NCBI GenBank assembly: GCA_020832565.1
Contig: JAFIEI010000029.1
Coordinates: forward strand, 1 to 47,134
Direction of reading: 5' to 3'
DNA: 47,134 nt
Source: Salinarimonas sp.
Lineage (GTDB): Bacteria > Pseudomonadota > Alphaproteobacteria > Rhizobiales > Beijerinckiaceae
The notes under the pieces are model-generated. The model had not been told where the DNA came from. It saw only the letters and a program-made list of their open reading frames with translations, and ran no database searches. Positions 34,253 to 43,220 of the stretch are shown here, in pieces (the stretch's first letter is position 1; each line of letters starts with the position of its first letter). The position numbers and the translations under genes were made by a program.

Positions 34253-35692
34253 ATGAAACCGGTGACGTATCCAACGATACCCCGTTCCCTCGCCCTTCCC
34301 GTAATCGCGACACAGCGTTCAAGCCGCATGGTGCAAACCATGCTGGCGCTCGGGCTTGCGCTGATCGTGGCGAGTCTCGCCGTGCCGCGCGCGGCTTTGG
34401 CGCAGGGCTCCTTCACCATCGTGCGCGATGCCGAACTCGAAGGCCTGATGCGCGATTACGCCCGTCCGATCCTCTCGGCTGCGGAGATTCCCGGCGGGGC
34501 CGGCGAGATCGTTCTGGTCAACGACACCTCCTTCAACGCCTTCGTGGCTGACGGCCAGCGCATCTTCATCAATCTCGGCGCCATTCTGCAGACGGAAACC
34601 CCGAACGAACTGATCGGCGTGATCGCGCATGAGGCCGGCCATATCCATGGCGGGCATCTCACGCGCCTGCGTCAGGAAATCCAGAACGCGCAGGTGCTCT
34701 CGATCGCCTCGATGCTGCTCGGCGGCGCCGCCGCCATCGGAAGCGCACGGGGTGGCGTGGGCGATCCGGGCATGGGTGGCGCGGGTATCGCCATGGGCGG
34801 GAGCGAAGTCGCACGGCGCTCGCTGCTGGCCTATCAACGCTCGGAGGAGATGGCCGCCGACCAGGCCGCCGTACGATTCCTGCACGCCACGGGCCAGTCA
34901 CCGATGGGCATGATCAATATATTCGAGCGCTTTTCCAACGAAGCCTTGTTCCGCTCCAACCTCGATCCCTATCAGGTCAGCCACCCCCTGCCCCGCGAGC
35001 GCATCGCCCAACTCGAGCGCCTGGCCGCCGAGAGCCCCTACCGCAACCGCACCGACCCGCCGGCCCTGCAGCGCCGCCATGACCTTGCCCGCGCCAAGAT
35101 ATCCGGCTTCGTCGAGCGTCCCGACACGGTATTGCGCCGCTATCCGCCGAGCGACAATTCCCTCGCTTCACGCTATGCCCGGGCCATCGTGGCGCACCGA
35201 TCCGGGCGGATGCGCGATGCGGTCGGGCTCATGGACGAGCTGATCGGCGCGCAACCGAACAATGCTCATTTCCACGAGCTGCGCGGACAGATCCTGCTGG
35301 AGAGTGCACGCCCGCAGGAAGCCGTTGCCTCATTGCGACGCGCGGTCAATCTCGCCCCTGATGCGGCGCCGATGCGCACGCTCTTCGGCCAGGCGCTGCT
35401 CGCCGCCGGTGACCCGTCGAGCCTCGAAGAGGCGATCGAACAGCTGCGCCGGGTTACGCGCATCGAACCCGAATCACCCGATGCCTACAGGCCGCTGGCC
35501 ATGGCGCTCGGCCGCACCGGACAGGTCGGGCGCGCCGAACTCGCCATCGCGCAGCATTATTTCTACTCGGGCGACATCCGCAACGCCCAGAACCAGGCGC
35601 ATCGCGCCATGAACTCGCTCGTCGAAGGCACGCCCGAATGGTTGCGTGCCAAGGATATCTTCGATTACGTCCCACCCCGTCATATGCGTTGA
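34253..35692 (+). CDS. Periplasmic M48 metalloprotease with TPR repeats (BepA-like)
   Basis: This 479-residue protein has an export signal (VQTMLALGLALIVASLAVP, cleaved near RAALAQG) and then an M48 peptidase domain with zinc motif HEAGH at 126-130 and the third ligand in the SEEMAADQAAVRF helix. TPR repeats follow from about residue 300 to the end. The layout matches BepA/YfgC, which degrades misassembled outer-membrane proteins and helps LptD assembly. ATG 34253 gives a long n-region; the ATG at 34328 would start just before the signal helix and is equally plausible. A DsbA-family gene follows 59 bp later, in keeping with an envelope quality-control role. Confidence 0.9.
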   Translation: MKPVTYPTIPRSLALPVIATQRSSRMVQTMLALGLALIVASLAVPRAALAQGSFTIVRDAELEGLMRDYARPILSAAEIPGGAGEIVLVNDTSFNAFVADGQRIFINLGAILQTETPNELIGVIAHEAGHIHGGHLTRLRQEIQNAQVLSIASMLLGGAAAIGSARGGVGDPGMGGAGIAMGGSEVARRSLLAYQRSEEMAADQAAVRFLHATGQSPMGMINIFERFSNEALFRSNLDPYQVSHPLPRERIAQLERLAAESPYRNRTDPPALQRRHDLARAKISGFVERPDTVLRRYPPSDNSLASRYARAIVAHRSGRMRDAVGLMDELIGAQPNNAHFHELRGQILLESARPQEAVASLRRAVNLAPDAAPMRTLFGQALLAAGDPSSLEEAIEQLRRVTRIEPESPDAYRPLAMALGRTGQVGRAELAIAQHYFYSGDIRNAQNQAHRAMNSLVEGTPEWLRAKDIFDYVPPRHMR

Positions 35693-35751
35693 GGCACGAC
35701 GGCGACCGGCGCGCGCCGAGAGCGGCCGGCGATACGAAACAAGGATGAACC

Positions 35752-36522
35752 ATGACCCGTTTCCTGCGCGGCTTCGCCACGCTCTCCCTCGCCACCCTGC
35801 TGCTGATCCCGCTACCGCGCGCCGAGGCGCAGGCCGCCTTCTCGGATACGGAGCGCGATGCGATCATCGAGATCATGCGCGAATATCTCTTGGATAACCC
35901 CGAAATCATGCGCGACATGGTCGCGGAGCTGGAGCGTCGCGAGACGGCGGAGCAGGAGATCCAGCGTGAACGCACGCTGGCCGAGGCGCATGACGCGCTT
36001 TATGCCGGCGACGACATCGTCATGGGCAATCCCGACGGCGACGTCACCCTGGTGGAATTCTTCGACTACAATTGCGGCTTCTGCGAACGCGCGCTGGAGC
36101 ATGTCGAGGCGATGATCGCCTTCGACCCGGATCTGCGCATCGTGCTCAAGGACTTCCCCGTCCTCGGCCAGGGCTCGCTCGATGCCGCCCGGATCGGCCT
36201 TGCGGCTATGGAGCAGTTCGACAATGAGACCGCGACCGAATTCCACGTGCGCCTGATGCGTATCCGCGGCCAGGCCAATGGCGAGAACGCCGCACGGCTC
36301 GCCGTCGAACTCGGTGCCGATCCCGATCGGCTCGAAGCCGACGCCAACAGCGAACGCGTGCGGGAAATTCTCACCGAGAATTTCGATCTCGCCGACAACC
36401 TCAACCTTACCGGCACACCCGCCTGGGTGATCGGCGACACGGTGATTTCCGGCGCCGTCGGCCCAGAGCGGCTCGGCGAGGCCGTGGCGAATGTCCGCTC
36501 CTGCGGGCGTGCCACATGCTGA
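35752..36522 (+). CDS. DsbA-family thiol:disulfide protein
   Basis: This 256-residue exported protein has a signal peptide (cleaved near RAEAQA), a helical N-terminal segment (about 31-85) and a DsbA-type thioredoxin domain with DYNCGFCERA (C108-x-x-C111) and the cis-proline loop in GTPAWVIGD. The C-G-F-C active site and the helical N-terminal region resemble Com1/ScsC-type proteins, which oxidise or isomerise disulfides. A further Cys pair (SCGRATC) closes the protein. AAGGA lies about 7 bp before the ATG. It follows the M48 protease in the same orientation. Confidence 0.92.
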   Translation: MTRFLRGFATLSLATLLLIPLPRAEAQAAFSDTERDAIIEIMREYLLDNPEIMRDMVAELERRETAEQEIQRERTLAEAHDALYAGDDIVMGNPDGDVTLVEFFDYNCGFCERALEHVEAMIAFDPDLRIVLKDFPVLGQGSLDAARIGLAAMEQFDNETATEFHVRLMRIRGQANGENAARLAVELGADPDRLEADANSERVREILTENFDLADNLNLTGTPAWVIGDTVISGAVGPERLGEAVANVRSCGRATC

Positions 36523-36599
36523 GGTATATGCCCGAAAAGCCGCAGGGCGATCGATAAACCCTGTTGGCCTGCGCGCGTGGCGGTGGCATCACTGCATCG

Positions 36600-38834
36600 A
36601 TGACCACCGCTTCGACGACCGGGACAGATCAGATCGGATCAGGCGTGGCCGCGATATCTGCGCGGCGCGTCGCCGACGTGATCATCCCGCTGGCCCTCGA
36701 CACCGCCTACAGCTACGCCGTGCCCGCCGGCATGGCGCTGGTGCCGGGCGAGCAGGTCCGCGTGCCCTTCGGCCCGCGCCGCGAGGCGATCGGCGTGGTC
36801 TGGGCCCTGCGTGCGGGCGATCCTGGCAATCTCAAGCAGGTGATCGAACCTGCCGGCGGGCCGGTCTTTTCCGATGACCTGCGCAGCTTCCTGGACTGGG
36901 TCGCCCGCTGGACCCTTGCGCCGCGCGGCTCGGTGCTCGCCATGGCGCTCAAGCGCCCGGACGAGGAGCGCGGCGAGGCGATTCGCGTCGGCGTGCGGCT
37001 GATCGGGCCACCGCCGAAACGCATGACCCCGGCACGCACCCGCGTCATCACCGCCGCCGAGGGCGGGCTGCTGTTTTCAAAAAGCGATCTCGCCCGCACG
37101 GCGGGGGTCAGCGCCGGCGTGATCGACGGGCTCGTGGACGAGGGTACGCTCGAATCCTGCGTGATGCCGCCGGAAAACCTGTTTCCGCCACCCGACCCCG
37201 ATAACGCGACAACGCAGCTCGGACCCGACCAGGATGCAGCGGCGCGCAGCCTGCGCGAGGCGGTTGCGGCGCAGACGAACAGCGCCTTTCTGCTCGAAGG
37301 CGTCACCGGCTCGGGCAAGACCGAGGTCTATTTCGAGGCGGTGGCCGAGAGCCTGCGTGCGGGCCGGCAGAGCCTGATCCTGGTACCGGAAATCGCGCTC
37401 ACCGCACAATTCCTCGATCGTTTCGCGATGCGCTTCGGCGTGCGCCCCGCCGTCTGGCATTCCGGGGTCACCGGGCGCAAGCGCGAGAAGCTCTATGCCG
37501 GGCTCGCATCCGGGGAGGTGCGCGCCGTCGCGGGCGCCCGCTCGGCCCTGTTCCTGCCCTATGCCGATCTCGGTCTGATCGTCGTCGATGAGGAGCACGA
37601 AGCGGCCTACAAACAGGAAGACGGCGTGCATTACCATGCCCGCGACATGGCCGTGGTACGCGGGCGTATCGAAGGCTGCCCGGTCGTTCTCGCCTCGGCG
37701 ACGCCGACCATCGAGACGCGCGTCAACGCCGCGCAGGAGCGCTACCGCCATCTCGTCCTGCCCGAACGCTTTGGCGGGCGCACGCTTCCCGCGATCGAGG
37801 CGGTCGATCTGCGCGGCGCCAAACCCCAGGGTGAGAGCTGGATCTCGCCACCCCTCGCCACAGCGATCGAGGAAACGCTGGCGCGCGGCGAGCAGGCGCT
37901 GATCTTCCTCAACCGGCGCGGCTATGCTCCGCTGACCCTGTGCCGCGCCTGCGGACATCGCTATGAATGTCCCAATTGCTCGGCCTGGCTCGTCGATCAC
38001 CGTTTCCGCCGCGCGCTCGTCTGCCACCATTGCGGCCATGTCGCACGCCGCCCCAGCGTCTGCGAGGCCTGCGGCACGGTGGATGCGCTGGCCGCCTGCG
38101 GGCCGGGCGTCGAGCGCATCGCGGAAGAGGTCGCAACGCGTTTTCCCGGCAAGCGCGCCATCACCCTGTCGAGCGATTTCCCGGGCGGCACCGAGCGCAT
38201 GCGCCGCGAACTCGCCGATATCGCCGAAGGCAAATGCGACATCGTCATCGGCACGCAGCTCGTGGCCAAGGGCCACAACTTCCCCGGCATGACGCTGGTC
38301 GGCGTGATCGATGCCGATATCGGCCTCTCCTCCGGCGATCCCCGCGCGGCGGAGCGCACCTTCCAGCTCCTGCAGCAGGTTACGGGCCGCGCCGGTCGTG
38401 GTGACAGGGCCGGCCGCGCGCTGGTCCAGACCTATCAGCCGAACCATCCCGTGATCGCGGCGCTGATCTCCGGCGATGCCGAGCGCTTCTATGCGCAGGA
38501 GACCGATAACCGCCGCCTCGCCGGCCTGCCGCCCTTCGGGCGCCTCGCCTCCCTGATCATCTCGTCACGCAAGCGCGAGGAGGCCGAGGCCCATGCCCGT
38601 GCGCTTGCCCGCGCCGCCCATGCCATGGATCTGCGTGATCCCCGCCTCACCCTGCTCGGCCCGGCCGAGGCGCCGATCATCCTGATCCGGGGGCGGTATC
38701 GCTACCGGCTGCTCTTGAAGAGCGCCCGCGAATTCGATCTCCAGAGCTTCATCCGCGACTGGCTGGCGCAGGGTCCCAAGCCGCGTGGCGATATCCGCGT
38801 GCAGGTGGATATCGACCCGCAGAGTTTCTTCTAG
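36600..38834 (+). CDS. priA: Primosomal protein N' (replication restart helicase PriA)
   Basis: This 744-residue helicase has the N-terminal DNA-binding domain (VIIPLALDTAYSYAVPAG, RVPFGPRREAIGVVW). Walker A is GVTGSGKTEVYF (about 235-246), the DEEH box is VVDEEHEAAYKQEDG (about 328), and motif III is ASATPT. Zinc-binding cysteines lie in LCRACGHRYECPNC and CHHCGH...CEACG, and a C-terminal helicase lobe has GTQLVAKGHNFPGM and QVTGRAGRG. PriA reloads the replisome at stalled forks. The frame opens at 36564; the ATG at 36600 starts at a more family-like place. Confidence 0.96.
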   Translation: MTTASTTGTDQIGSGVAAISARRVADVIIPLALDTAYSYAVPAGMALVPGEQVRVPFGPRREAIGVVWALRAGDPGNLKQVIEPAGGPVFSDDLRSFLDWVARWTLAPRGSVLAMALKRPDEERGEAIRVGVRLIGPPPKRMTPARTRVITAAEGGLLFSKSDLARTAGVSAGVIDGLVDEGTLESCVMPPENLFPPPDPDNATTQLGPDQDAAARSLREAVAAQTNSAFLLEGVTGSGKTEVYFEAVAESLRAGRQSLILVPEIALTAQFLDRFAMRFGVRPAVWHSGVTGRKREKLYAGLASGEVRAVAGARSALFLPYADLGLIVVDEEHEAAYKQEDGVHYHARDMAVVRGRIEGCPVVLASATPTIETRVNAAQERYRHLVLPERFGGRTLPAIEAVDLRGAKPQGESWISPPLATAIEETLARGEQALIFLNRRGYAPLTLCRACGHRYECPNCSAWLVDHRFRRALVCHHCGHVARRPSVCEACGTVDALAACGPGVERIAEEVATRFPGKRAITLSSDFPGGTERMRRELADIAEGKCDIVIGTQLVAKGHNFPGMTLVGVIDADIGLSSGDPRAAERTFQLLQQVTGRAGRGDRAGRALVQTYQPNHPVIAALISGDAERFYAQETDNRRLAGLPPFGRLASLIISSRKREEAEAHARALARAAHAMDLRDPRLTLLGPAEAPIILIRGRYRYRLLLKSAREFDLQSFIRDWLAQGPKPRGDIRVQVDIDPQSFF

Positions 38835-38844
38835 AGCGCCACTC

Positions 38845-39093
38845 TCAACGCTCGAGACCGACAGCTTTGCGCAGCGCCTCATCAATGCGGCTCTGCCAGC
38901 CTGGACCACCGGCGCGGAAGTGTTCCAGCACTTCCGGGCTGAGCCGGATCGTCGTGCTCACCTTGGTCCTGGCGGCTTTCGGTCGGCCCCGCTGCACCTT
39001 TGCTTTCGCGAACTTCTCCTGCCATTCGGGTGCCGACAGGTCCGGTGCGTCGTCATCGAAATCGGGGGGCATAGGCTTTCTGTTCTCGGTCAT
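38845..39093 (-). CDS. brnA: BrnA antitoxin
   Basis: This 82-residue protein has a disordered acidic start (PPDFDDDAPDLSAPEW) and a C-terminal ribbon-helix-helix-like DNA-binding part (KVSTTIRLSPEVLEHFRAGG, then WQSRIDEALRKAV), as in BrnA. BrnA neutralises the BrnT toxin and represses the operon. Its first 41 bp overlap the 3' end of brnT, the usual toxin-first order. It ends 10 bp from priA, which is convergent. Confidence 0.9.
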   Translation of the reverse strand: MTENRKPMPPDFDDDAPDLSAPEWQEKFAKAKVQRGRPKAARTKVSTTIRLSPEVLEHFRAGGPGWQSRIDEALRKAVGLER

Positions 39094-39328
39094 TGGCCTT
39101 CCTCATGCTGATGATCCGGCATGCCTCGCCGCGTGGCGTCCAGACGAGAACGACCATCCGGCCTGCCAGAAACCCGACAGTGATGTAGCGCGACTCGCCA
39201 TACTCGAAGCGATCATCCTCCACTGTCAGGTGGACGCCCTCGAACACCTCGGCGGCGTCGGCCATATCGAGACCACGTTCCTCGAGCGTGGTCAGCCGCT
39301 TGGATGCATCGAAGGCAATCTTCATCAT
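39053..39328 (-). CDS. brnT: BrnT toxin (RelE-fold ribonuclease)
   Basis: This 91-residue protein matches BrnT, with FDASKRLTTLEERGLDMADA at the N-terminus (commonly F-D..K...N..KHG in the family), RYITVGFLAGRMVVLVWTPR and the RIISMRKANDREQKAY segment with conserved Arg/Lys/Glu residues. BrnT is an mRNA-cleaving toxin. Two ATGs (39328 and 39325) are adjacent. Promoter and operator lie just upstream. The usual N-terminal residues appear replaced (T-L-E-E-R-G), so toxicity is not certain. Confidence 0.9.
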   Translation of the reverse strand: MMKIAFDASKRLTTLEERGLDMADAAEVFEGVHLTVEDDRFEYGESRYITVGFLAGRMVVLVWTPRGEACRIISMRKANDREQKAYAPRFR

Positions 39329-39332
39329 TACC

Positions 39333-39372
39333 GTTACTACAAAAAAGTTGCCGCGTCAATTATTGTAGTAAC
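39333..39372 (-). promoter_or_regulatory. Inverted-repeat operator of brnTA
   Basis: A perfect 10-bp inverted repeat, GTTACTACAA (39333-39342) and TTGTAGTAAC (39363-39372), has centres 30 bp apart, about three helical turns. It abuts the -10 box and covers the transcription start, so a bound BrnA dimer pair would block transcription. The repeat is seen; binding by BrnA is inferred from the family. Confidence 0.75.
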
Positions 39373-39400
39373 ATTATATGCTTCTCGCGAGAATGTGCAA
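39373..39400 (-). promoter_or_regulatory. Promoter of brnTA
   Basis: On the minus strand TTGCAC (39400-39395) is followed after 16 bp by a consensus TATAAT (39378-39373). The start point would fall near 39366, inside the inverted repeat. Confidence 0.75.
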
Positions 39401-39463
39401 CGGGCTTTCCGCAGGCCCACGGGGCAGGAAGTCCGCATCAGCGAGCCCTTGACGAGGTAACCC

Positions 39464-39490
39464 TTGCCACCAACCACACAATGGTGGCAA
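39464..39490. repeat. Hairpin/inverted repeat upstream of proB
   Basis: A perfect 9-bp inverted repeat (39464-39472 and 39482-39490) with a 9-base loop lies 37 bp before the proB start. No T-run follows on either strand, so it is not an intrinsic terminator. It may be an operator or a leader hairpin. A TTGACG box lies just upstream at 39449, but no good -10 box is seen. Confidence 0.5.
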
Positions 39491-39527
39491 AGCCTGCGTG
39501 ATTGCATCACCCGCCCGGAAACCCGCG

Positions 39528-40652
39528 ATGACACCTTCCCTCGACCAGTTTCGCCGCGTCGTCATCAAGGTCGGCTCCGCCCTGCTGGTCGACCGTGCAC
39601 GCGGGCGGCTGAATGCGGCCTGGCTGGCATCGCTCGCGGAGGATATCGCCGATCTGCATGCCCGCGGCATCGAGGTTCTGGTCGTCTCCTCCGGCGCGAT
39701 CGCGCTGGGGCGTACCGTGCTCGACCTGCCCGCCGGCGCCCTGCGTCTGGAGGAGAGCCAGGCGGCGGCGGCGGCGGGGCAGATCGCGCTGGCGCGCGTC
39801 TGGGCGGAGATGCTCGGCCATCACGACGTGCGCGCGGGGCAGATCCTCGTCACCTTCTCCGATACCGAGGAGCGACGGCGCTATCTCAATGCGCGCGCGA
39901 CCATCGCGAAACTTCTGGAACTGCGCGCCGTCCCCGTCGTCAACGAGAATGATACGGTCGCCACCAACGAAATCCGCTACGGCGACAATGACCGCCTCGC
40001 CGCCCGCGTCGCGGCGATGATCGGCGCGGATCTGCTGGTGCTCTTCTCCGATGTCGACGGGCTCTACACCGCGCCGCCGGCGCGCGATCCGCAGGCGCAG
40101 CACCTGCCGGTGATCGCGCGGATCACCCCCGAGATCGAGGCGATGGCCGGCGGCGCCGCCTCGGAGCTCTCGCGCGGTGGCATGCGCACCAAGATCGAAG
40201 CCGCCAAGATCGCCACCCAGGCCGGGGCGCATATGGTCATCGCCGACGGGCGTGTGAAGAATCCGCTGGCGCTCATCGCGGAGGGCGCGCGCTGCTCGTG
40301 GTTCCTGACCGCCGCCACGCCGACATCGGCGCGCAAGGCCTGGATCGGCGGCAGCCTCGAATCGCGCGGGACGCTGCATGTGGATGAAGGCGCGGCACAG
40401 GCCCTGAGCAAGGGCGCGAGCCTGCTCCCGGTCGGGGTAACCCGTGTCGAGGGCGCATTCGCGCGCGGCGACGCTGTCCGGATCCTCGATCCGCAAGGGC
40501 GCCTGCTGGGGCGCGGGCTGGTCGCATTCGATCACGGCGATGCTGCGCGCGTGGCCGGGCGGCGCAGCGCCGAGATCGCGGATCTGCTCGGCTATAGCGG
40601 GCGCGATACGATGATCCACCGCGACGATCTCGCTCTCGCGGAGAACGACTGA
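39528..40652 (+). CDS. proB: Glutamate 5-kinase ProB
   Basis: This 374-residue kinase starts proline synthesis by phosphorylating glutamate. It has the amino-acid-kinase domain ([73 protein letters not shown]) and a C-terminal PUA domain from about residue 275. The frame opens with a GTG at 39498, but the ATG at 39528 fits the family. In many Alphaproteobacteria proB follows obgE and precedes proA; here neither neighbour is present, brnTA lies upstream and rlmN downstream. Confidence 0.95.
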   Translation: MTPSLDQFRRVVIKVGSALLVDRARGRLNAAWLASLAEDIADLHARGIEVLVVSSGAIALGRTVLDLPAGALRLEESQAAAAAGQIALARVWAEMLGHHDVRAGQILVTFSDTEERRRYLNARATIAKLLELRAVPVVNENDTVATNEIRYGDNDRLAARVAAMIGADLLVLFSDVDGLYTAPPARDPQAQHLPVIARITPEIEAMAGGAASELSRGGMRTKIEAAKIATQAGAHMVIADGRVKNPLALIAEGARCSWFLTAATPTSARKAWIGGSLESRGTLHVDEGAAQALSKGASLLPVGVTRVEGAFARGDAVRILDPQGRLLGRGLVAFDHGDAARVAGRRSAEIADLLGYSGRDTMIHRDDLALAEND

Positions 40653-40699
40653 TCCCGCCCGACCCGGCACCGGATTGAAATTGGGGCTCACGTTTGTGC

Positions 40700-40742
40700 C
40701 CGAATTCGGTTATACGAGGGACCGAATTCATACGAGACGAGG
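40700..40742 (+). repeat. Short direct repeat before rlmN
   Basis: CCGAATTC occurs at 40700 and again at 40722, each followed shortly by ATACGAG, giving two imperfect copies about 22 bp apart (two helical turns) between proB and rlmN. It might be an activator or repressor site, or a simple duplication. Confidence 0.4.
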
Positions 40743-40752
40743 TTTCATCATC

Positions 40753-42042
40753 ATGGCGACGGTGCTCGACATCGCCAATCGCAAGGTCGCGTCCCCCGCT
40801 GCCGGGGCGATCGAAAAGACCGCGCAGGTCCCCATGGCGCCCGGCGCTCAGCCGACGCAGCCTTCCCTCGTCGGTCTCACCCGCGAGGAACTTGCCGAGC
40901 GCCTCGCGGCGATCGGTGTGAGCGCACGCGAGCAACGCATGCGCGTGGCGCAGCTGTGGCACTGGATCTATTTTCGCGGGATCGACGATTTCTCGCAGAT
41001 GACCAATGTCGGCAAGGCCTTGCGCGAAAATCTCGCCGCGCATTACACCCTGTCGCGCCCGGAGGTGATCTCCGAGCAGGTCTCGCAGGACGGCACCCGC
41101 AAATGGCTGATGCGCATGCCCTCGACCGGCCCCTTCGACAAGGGCGCGGAGATCGAATGCGTCTACATCCCCGAGACCGATCGCGGCACGCTCTGTGTCT
41201 CGAGCCAGGTCGGCTGCACGCTGACCTGCACCTTCTGCCATACCGGCACGCAGAAACTGGTGCGCAACCTCACCTCCGCCGAGATCGCCGCCCAGCTCGT
41301 GGTCGCGCGTGATCGTCTCGGCGACTGGCCCGACCGCGATCCGCCGGAAGGCGCCTTCGTGCCGAAGGAGGGCGGGCGCTATGTCACCAATATCGTCTAT
41401 ATGGGCATGGGCGAGCCACTCTATAACACCGACAACGTCATCGCCTCGATCAAGATCCTGAGCGACAATGAAGGGCTTGGCCTCTCGCGCCGGCGCATCA
41501 CCGTCTCGACCTCGGGCGTGGTGCCGCAGATCTCCCGGCTCGGGGAGGAAGCCAACACGATGCTCGCAATCTCGCTGCACGCCGTGCGCGACGATCTGCG
41601 CAACACGCTGGTGCCGATCAATAAAAAATATCCGATCGCCGATCTGCTCCAGGCCTGCCGCGATTATCCTGGCCTGTCGAATGCAAGGCGTATCACCTTC
41701 GAATACGTCATGCTCAAGGGTGTGAACGATTCCAATGCCGATGCACGCGAGCTGGTGCGCCTGCTCAAGGGCATCCCGTCCAAGATCAACCTGATCCCGT
41801 TCAACCCCTGGCCGGGCTCGCAATATGATTGCTCCGACTGGGAGCGGATCGAGGAATTCTCCGAGATCGTCTACCGCGCGGGATATGCTTCGCCTGTGCG
41901 CACGCCGCGCGGCCGCGACATCCTCGCCGCCTGCGGCCAGCTCAAGAGCGAGACTGAGAAGCTGCGCGCGCGCACCCGGATGATGCTCGAAGCGGGGATC
42001 GGCGCCGAGGGCGTCTACGCGCTCGGGCGCGAAGCGGAATGA
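40753..42042 (+). CDS. rlmN: Dual-specificity 23S rRNA A2503 / tRNA A37 C2-methyltransferase RlmN
   Basis: This 429-residue radical-SAM enzyme methylates A2503 of 23S rRNA and A37 of some tRNAs. The radical-SAM cysteines are C155, C159 and C162 ([12 protein letters not shown]). A later catalytic cysteine is C394 ([11 protein letters not shown]), matching the role of C355 in E. coli. Other signs are [16 protein letters not shown] and [13 protein letters not shown]. The frame is open from 40675, but the ATG at 40753 matches the family better. A roughly 40-residue Ala/Pro-rich extension precedes the conserved core. Confidence 0.96.
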   Translation: MATVLDIANRKVASPAAGAIEKTAQVPMAPGAQPTQPSLVGLTREELAERLAAIGVSAREQRMRVAQLWHWIYFRGIDDFSQMTNVGKALRENLAAHYTLSRPEVISEQVSQDGTRKWLMRMPSTGPFDKGAEIECVYIPETDRGTLCVSSQVGCTLTCTFCHTGTQKLVRNLTSAEIAAQLVVARDRLGDWPDRDPPEGAFVPKEGGRYVTNIVYMGMGEPLYNTDNVIASIKILSDNEGLGLSRRRITVSTSGVVPQISRLGEEANTMLAISLHAVRDDLRNTLVPINKKYPIADLLQACRDYPGLSNARRITFEYVMLKGVNDSNADARELVRLLKGIPSKINLIPFNPWPGSQYDCSDWERIEEFSEIVYRAGYASPVRTPRGRDILAACGQLKSETEKLRARTRMMLEAGIGAEGVYALGREAE

Positions 42043-42070
42043 CGCGGAATTTCAGCGCTTTGGAGGTCTC

Positions 42071-42586
42071 TTGCGGTTTCTTGGTCGATTCATCCTGCTT
42101 TTGCTCGGCCTGATCTTCGCCATCCCGGCCGGTGCGCTGACGCTGGGGCTGGGCATCTTCAGCGAGCCGGCGGCGCAGGATCTCGTGGTGATGATCGGCA
42201 CTGCCGTGTTCGATCTGCTCTTCGCGGAAGCCATGCAGAACGGCGCACCCGACATCGTCATCGCGGAATTCGCCATCGGCTTCGCCTTCGTCTCGCTGGT
42301 GCTGCTGGTGGCGCCGATCGGCTTCGTCGCCATTTGCGGCGAGGTGACGGGAACGCGCTCGCTGATCTATTACGGCCTCGTCACCGGCCTGATCACCGCC
42401 GCCATTCCCTGGCTGATGCGCGGCGGCTTTGTGGAGACGCCGGCGCTCGAAGCGGAATGGCGCATCACCGCCCTGCTCTTCGTCACGGGCGCCGTGGCGG
42501 GCTTCGTCTACTGGCTGATCACCGGACGCAGCGCCGGACGGCGGCGGGCGCCGGAAGCGGTCGAAACGGCGCCGCCCCGGAATTGA
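42071..42586 (+). CDS. Hypothetical membrane protein with four helices
   Basis: This 171-residue protein starts at a TTG with GGAGG four bases upstream; no ATG is available early in the frame. It has four hydrophobic stretches (about residues 5-30, 66-90, 97-115 and 130-150) and a basic, Pro-rich C-terminus. I do not recognise a family. It follows rlmN by 28 bp on the same strand. The TTG start and tight spacing suggest it is cotranscribed with rlmN. Confidence 0.7.
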   Translation: MRFLGRFILLLLGLIFAIPAGALTLGLGIFSEPAAQDLVVMIGTAVFDLLFAEAMQNGAPDIVIAEFAIGFAFVSLVLLVAPIGFVAICGEVTGTRSLIYYGLVTGLITAAIPWLMRGGFVETPALEAEWRITALLFVTGAVAGFVYWLITGRSAGRRRAPEAVETAPPRN

Positions 42587-42730
42587 ATCCGCGGACATTC
42601 CAGCACTCTCCCGTCGCGGCAGAAACCCGCGCTACGGCAAGTTTCTACGCCCGATTCTCGCCATTTATGCACAAGCTACAGGCAGAATTTGGTCAAAACC
42701 GTGACAATCCCGGCCATGGACGTTAAGAGT

Positions 42731-42742
42731 CCGCTAACGCAG
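42731..42742 (+). repeat. Left copy of a 12-bp direct repeat flanking uspA-BCCT
   Basis: CCGCTAACGCAG lies 22 bp before the uspA start. An identical copy occurs at 44940-44951, right after the BCCT transporter stop. Together with the gap between them, the two copies bracket the two-gene cassette exactly. Confidence 0.6.
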
Positions 42743-42764
42743 GCACTTCATCAGGAGGGAAGCG

Positions 42765-43178
42765 ATGTATAAACAGATACTCGTCCCTGTCGATCTGACG
42801 CATGTTGATCGGCTCGGAAAAGCGCTGCAGACGGCTGCGGATCTCTCGCGCCATTACGGCGCGCCCGTCTGTTATGTCGGCGTTACACCGGAAGCTCCAT
42901 CGCCGGTGGCGCATAATCCCAAGGAATTCGCGGATAAGCTCGAAGCCTTCGGCAAGCAGCAGGCGAGCGCCCACGACATCACTGCGACCACGCGATCCTA
43001 CAGCGCGACGGATCCGGCGATCGATATCAACAAGATTCTCAGGAAGGCCGTCGAGGAATCCGGTGCGGATCTCGTCGTCATGGCCAGCCATCCGCCGAGC
43101 GTGACCGATTACATCTGGCCTTCGCATGGTGGTTGGGTTGCCGAGCATTCCAGCTCGTCGGTTTTCGTGGTGCGCTGA
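42765..43178 (+). CDS. Universal stress protein (UspA family)
   Basis: This 137-residue protein has the UspA alpha/beta fold: it begins KQILVPVDLTHVDRLGKAL and has GADLVVMASHPPSVTDYIW, but the usual G-x2-G-x9-G-S/T ATP loop is altered to SHPPSVTDYIWPSHGGWVA. AGGAGGGA lies just before the ATG. It is followed 42 bp later by a BCCT transporter, an arrangement like TeaD, a Usp protein that regulates the ectoine transporter TeaABC in Halomonas. A regulatory role here is inference. Confidence 0.9.
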   Translation: MYKQILVPVDLTHVDRLGKALQTAADLSRHYGAPVCYVGVTPEAPSPVAHNPKEFADKLEAFGKQQASAHDITATTRSYSATDPAIDINKILRKAVEESGADLVVMASHPPSVTDYIWPSHGGWVAEHSSSSVFVVR

Positions 43179-43220
43179 GGCCACCGCCGATAGCCGAACA
43201 ATGAACGGGACTTGAAGACA

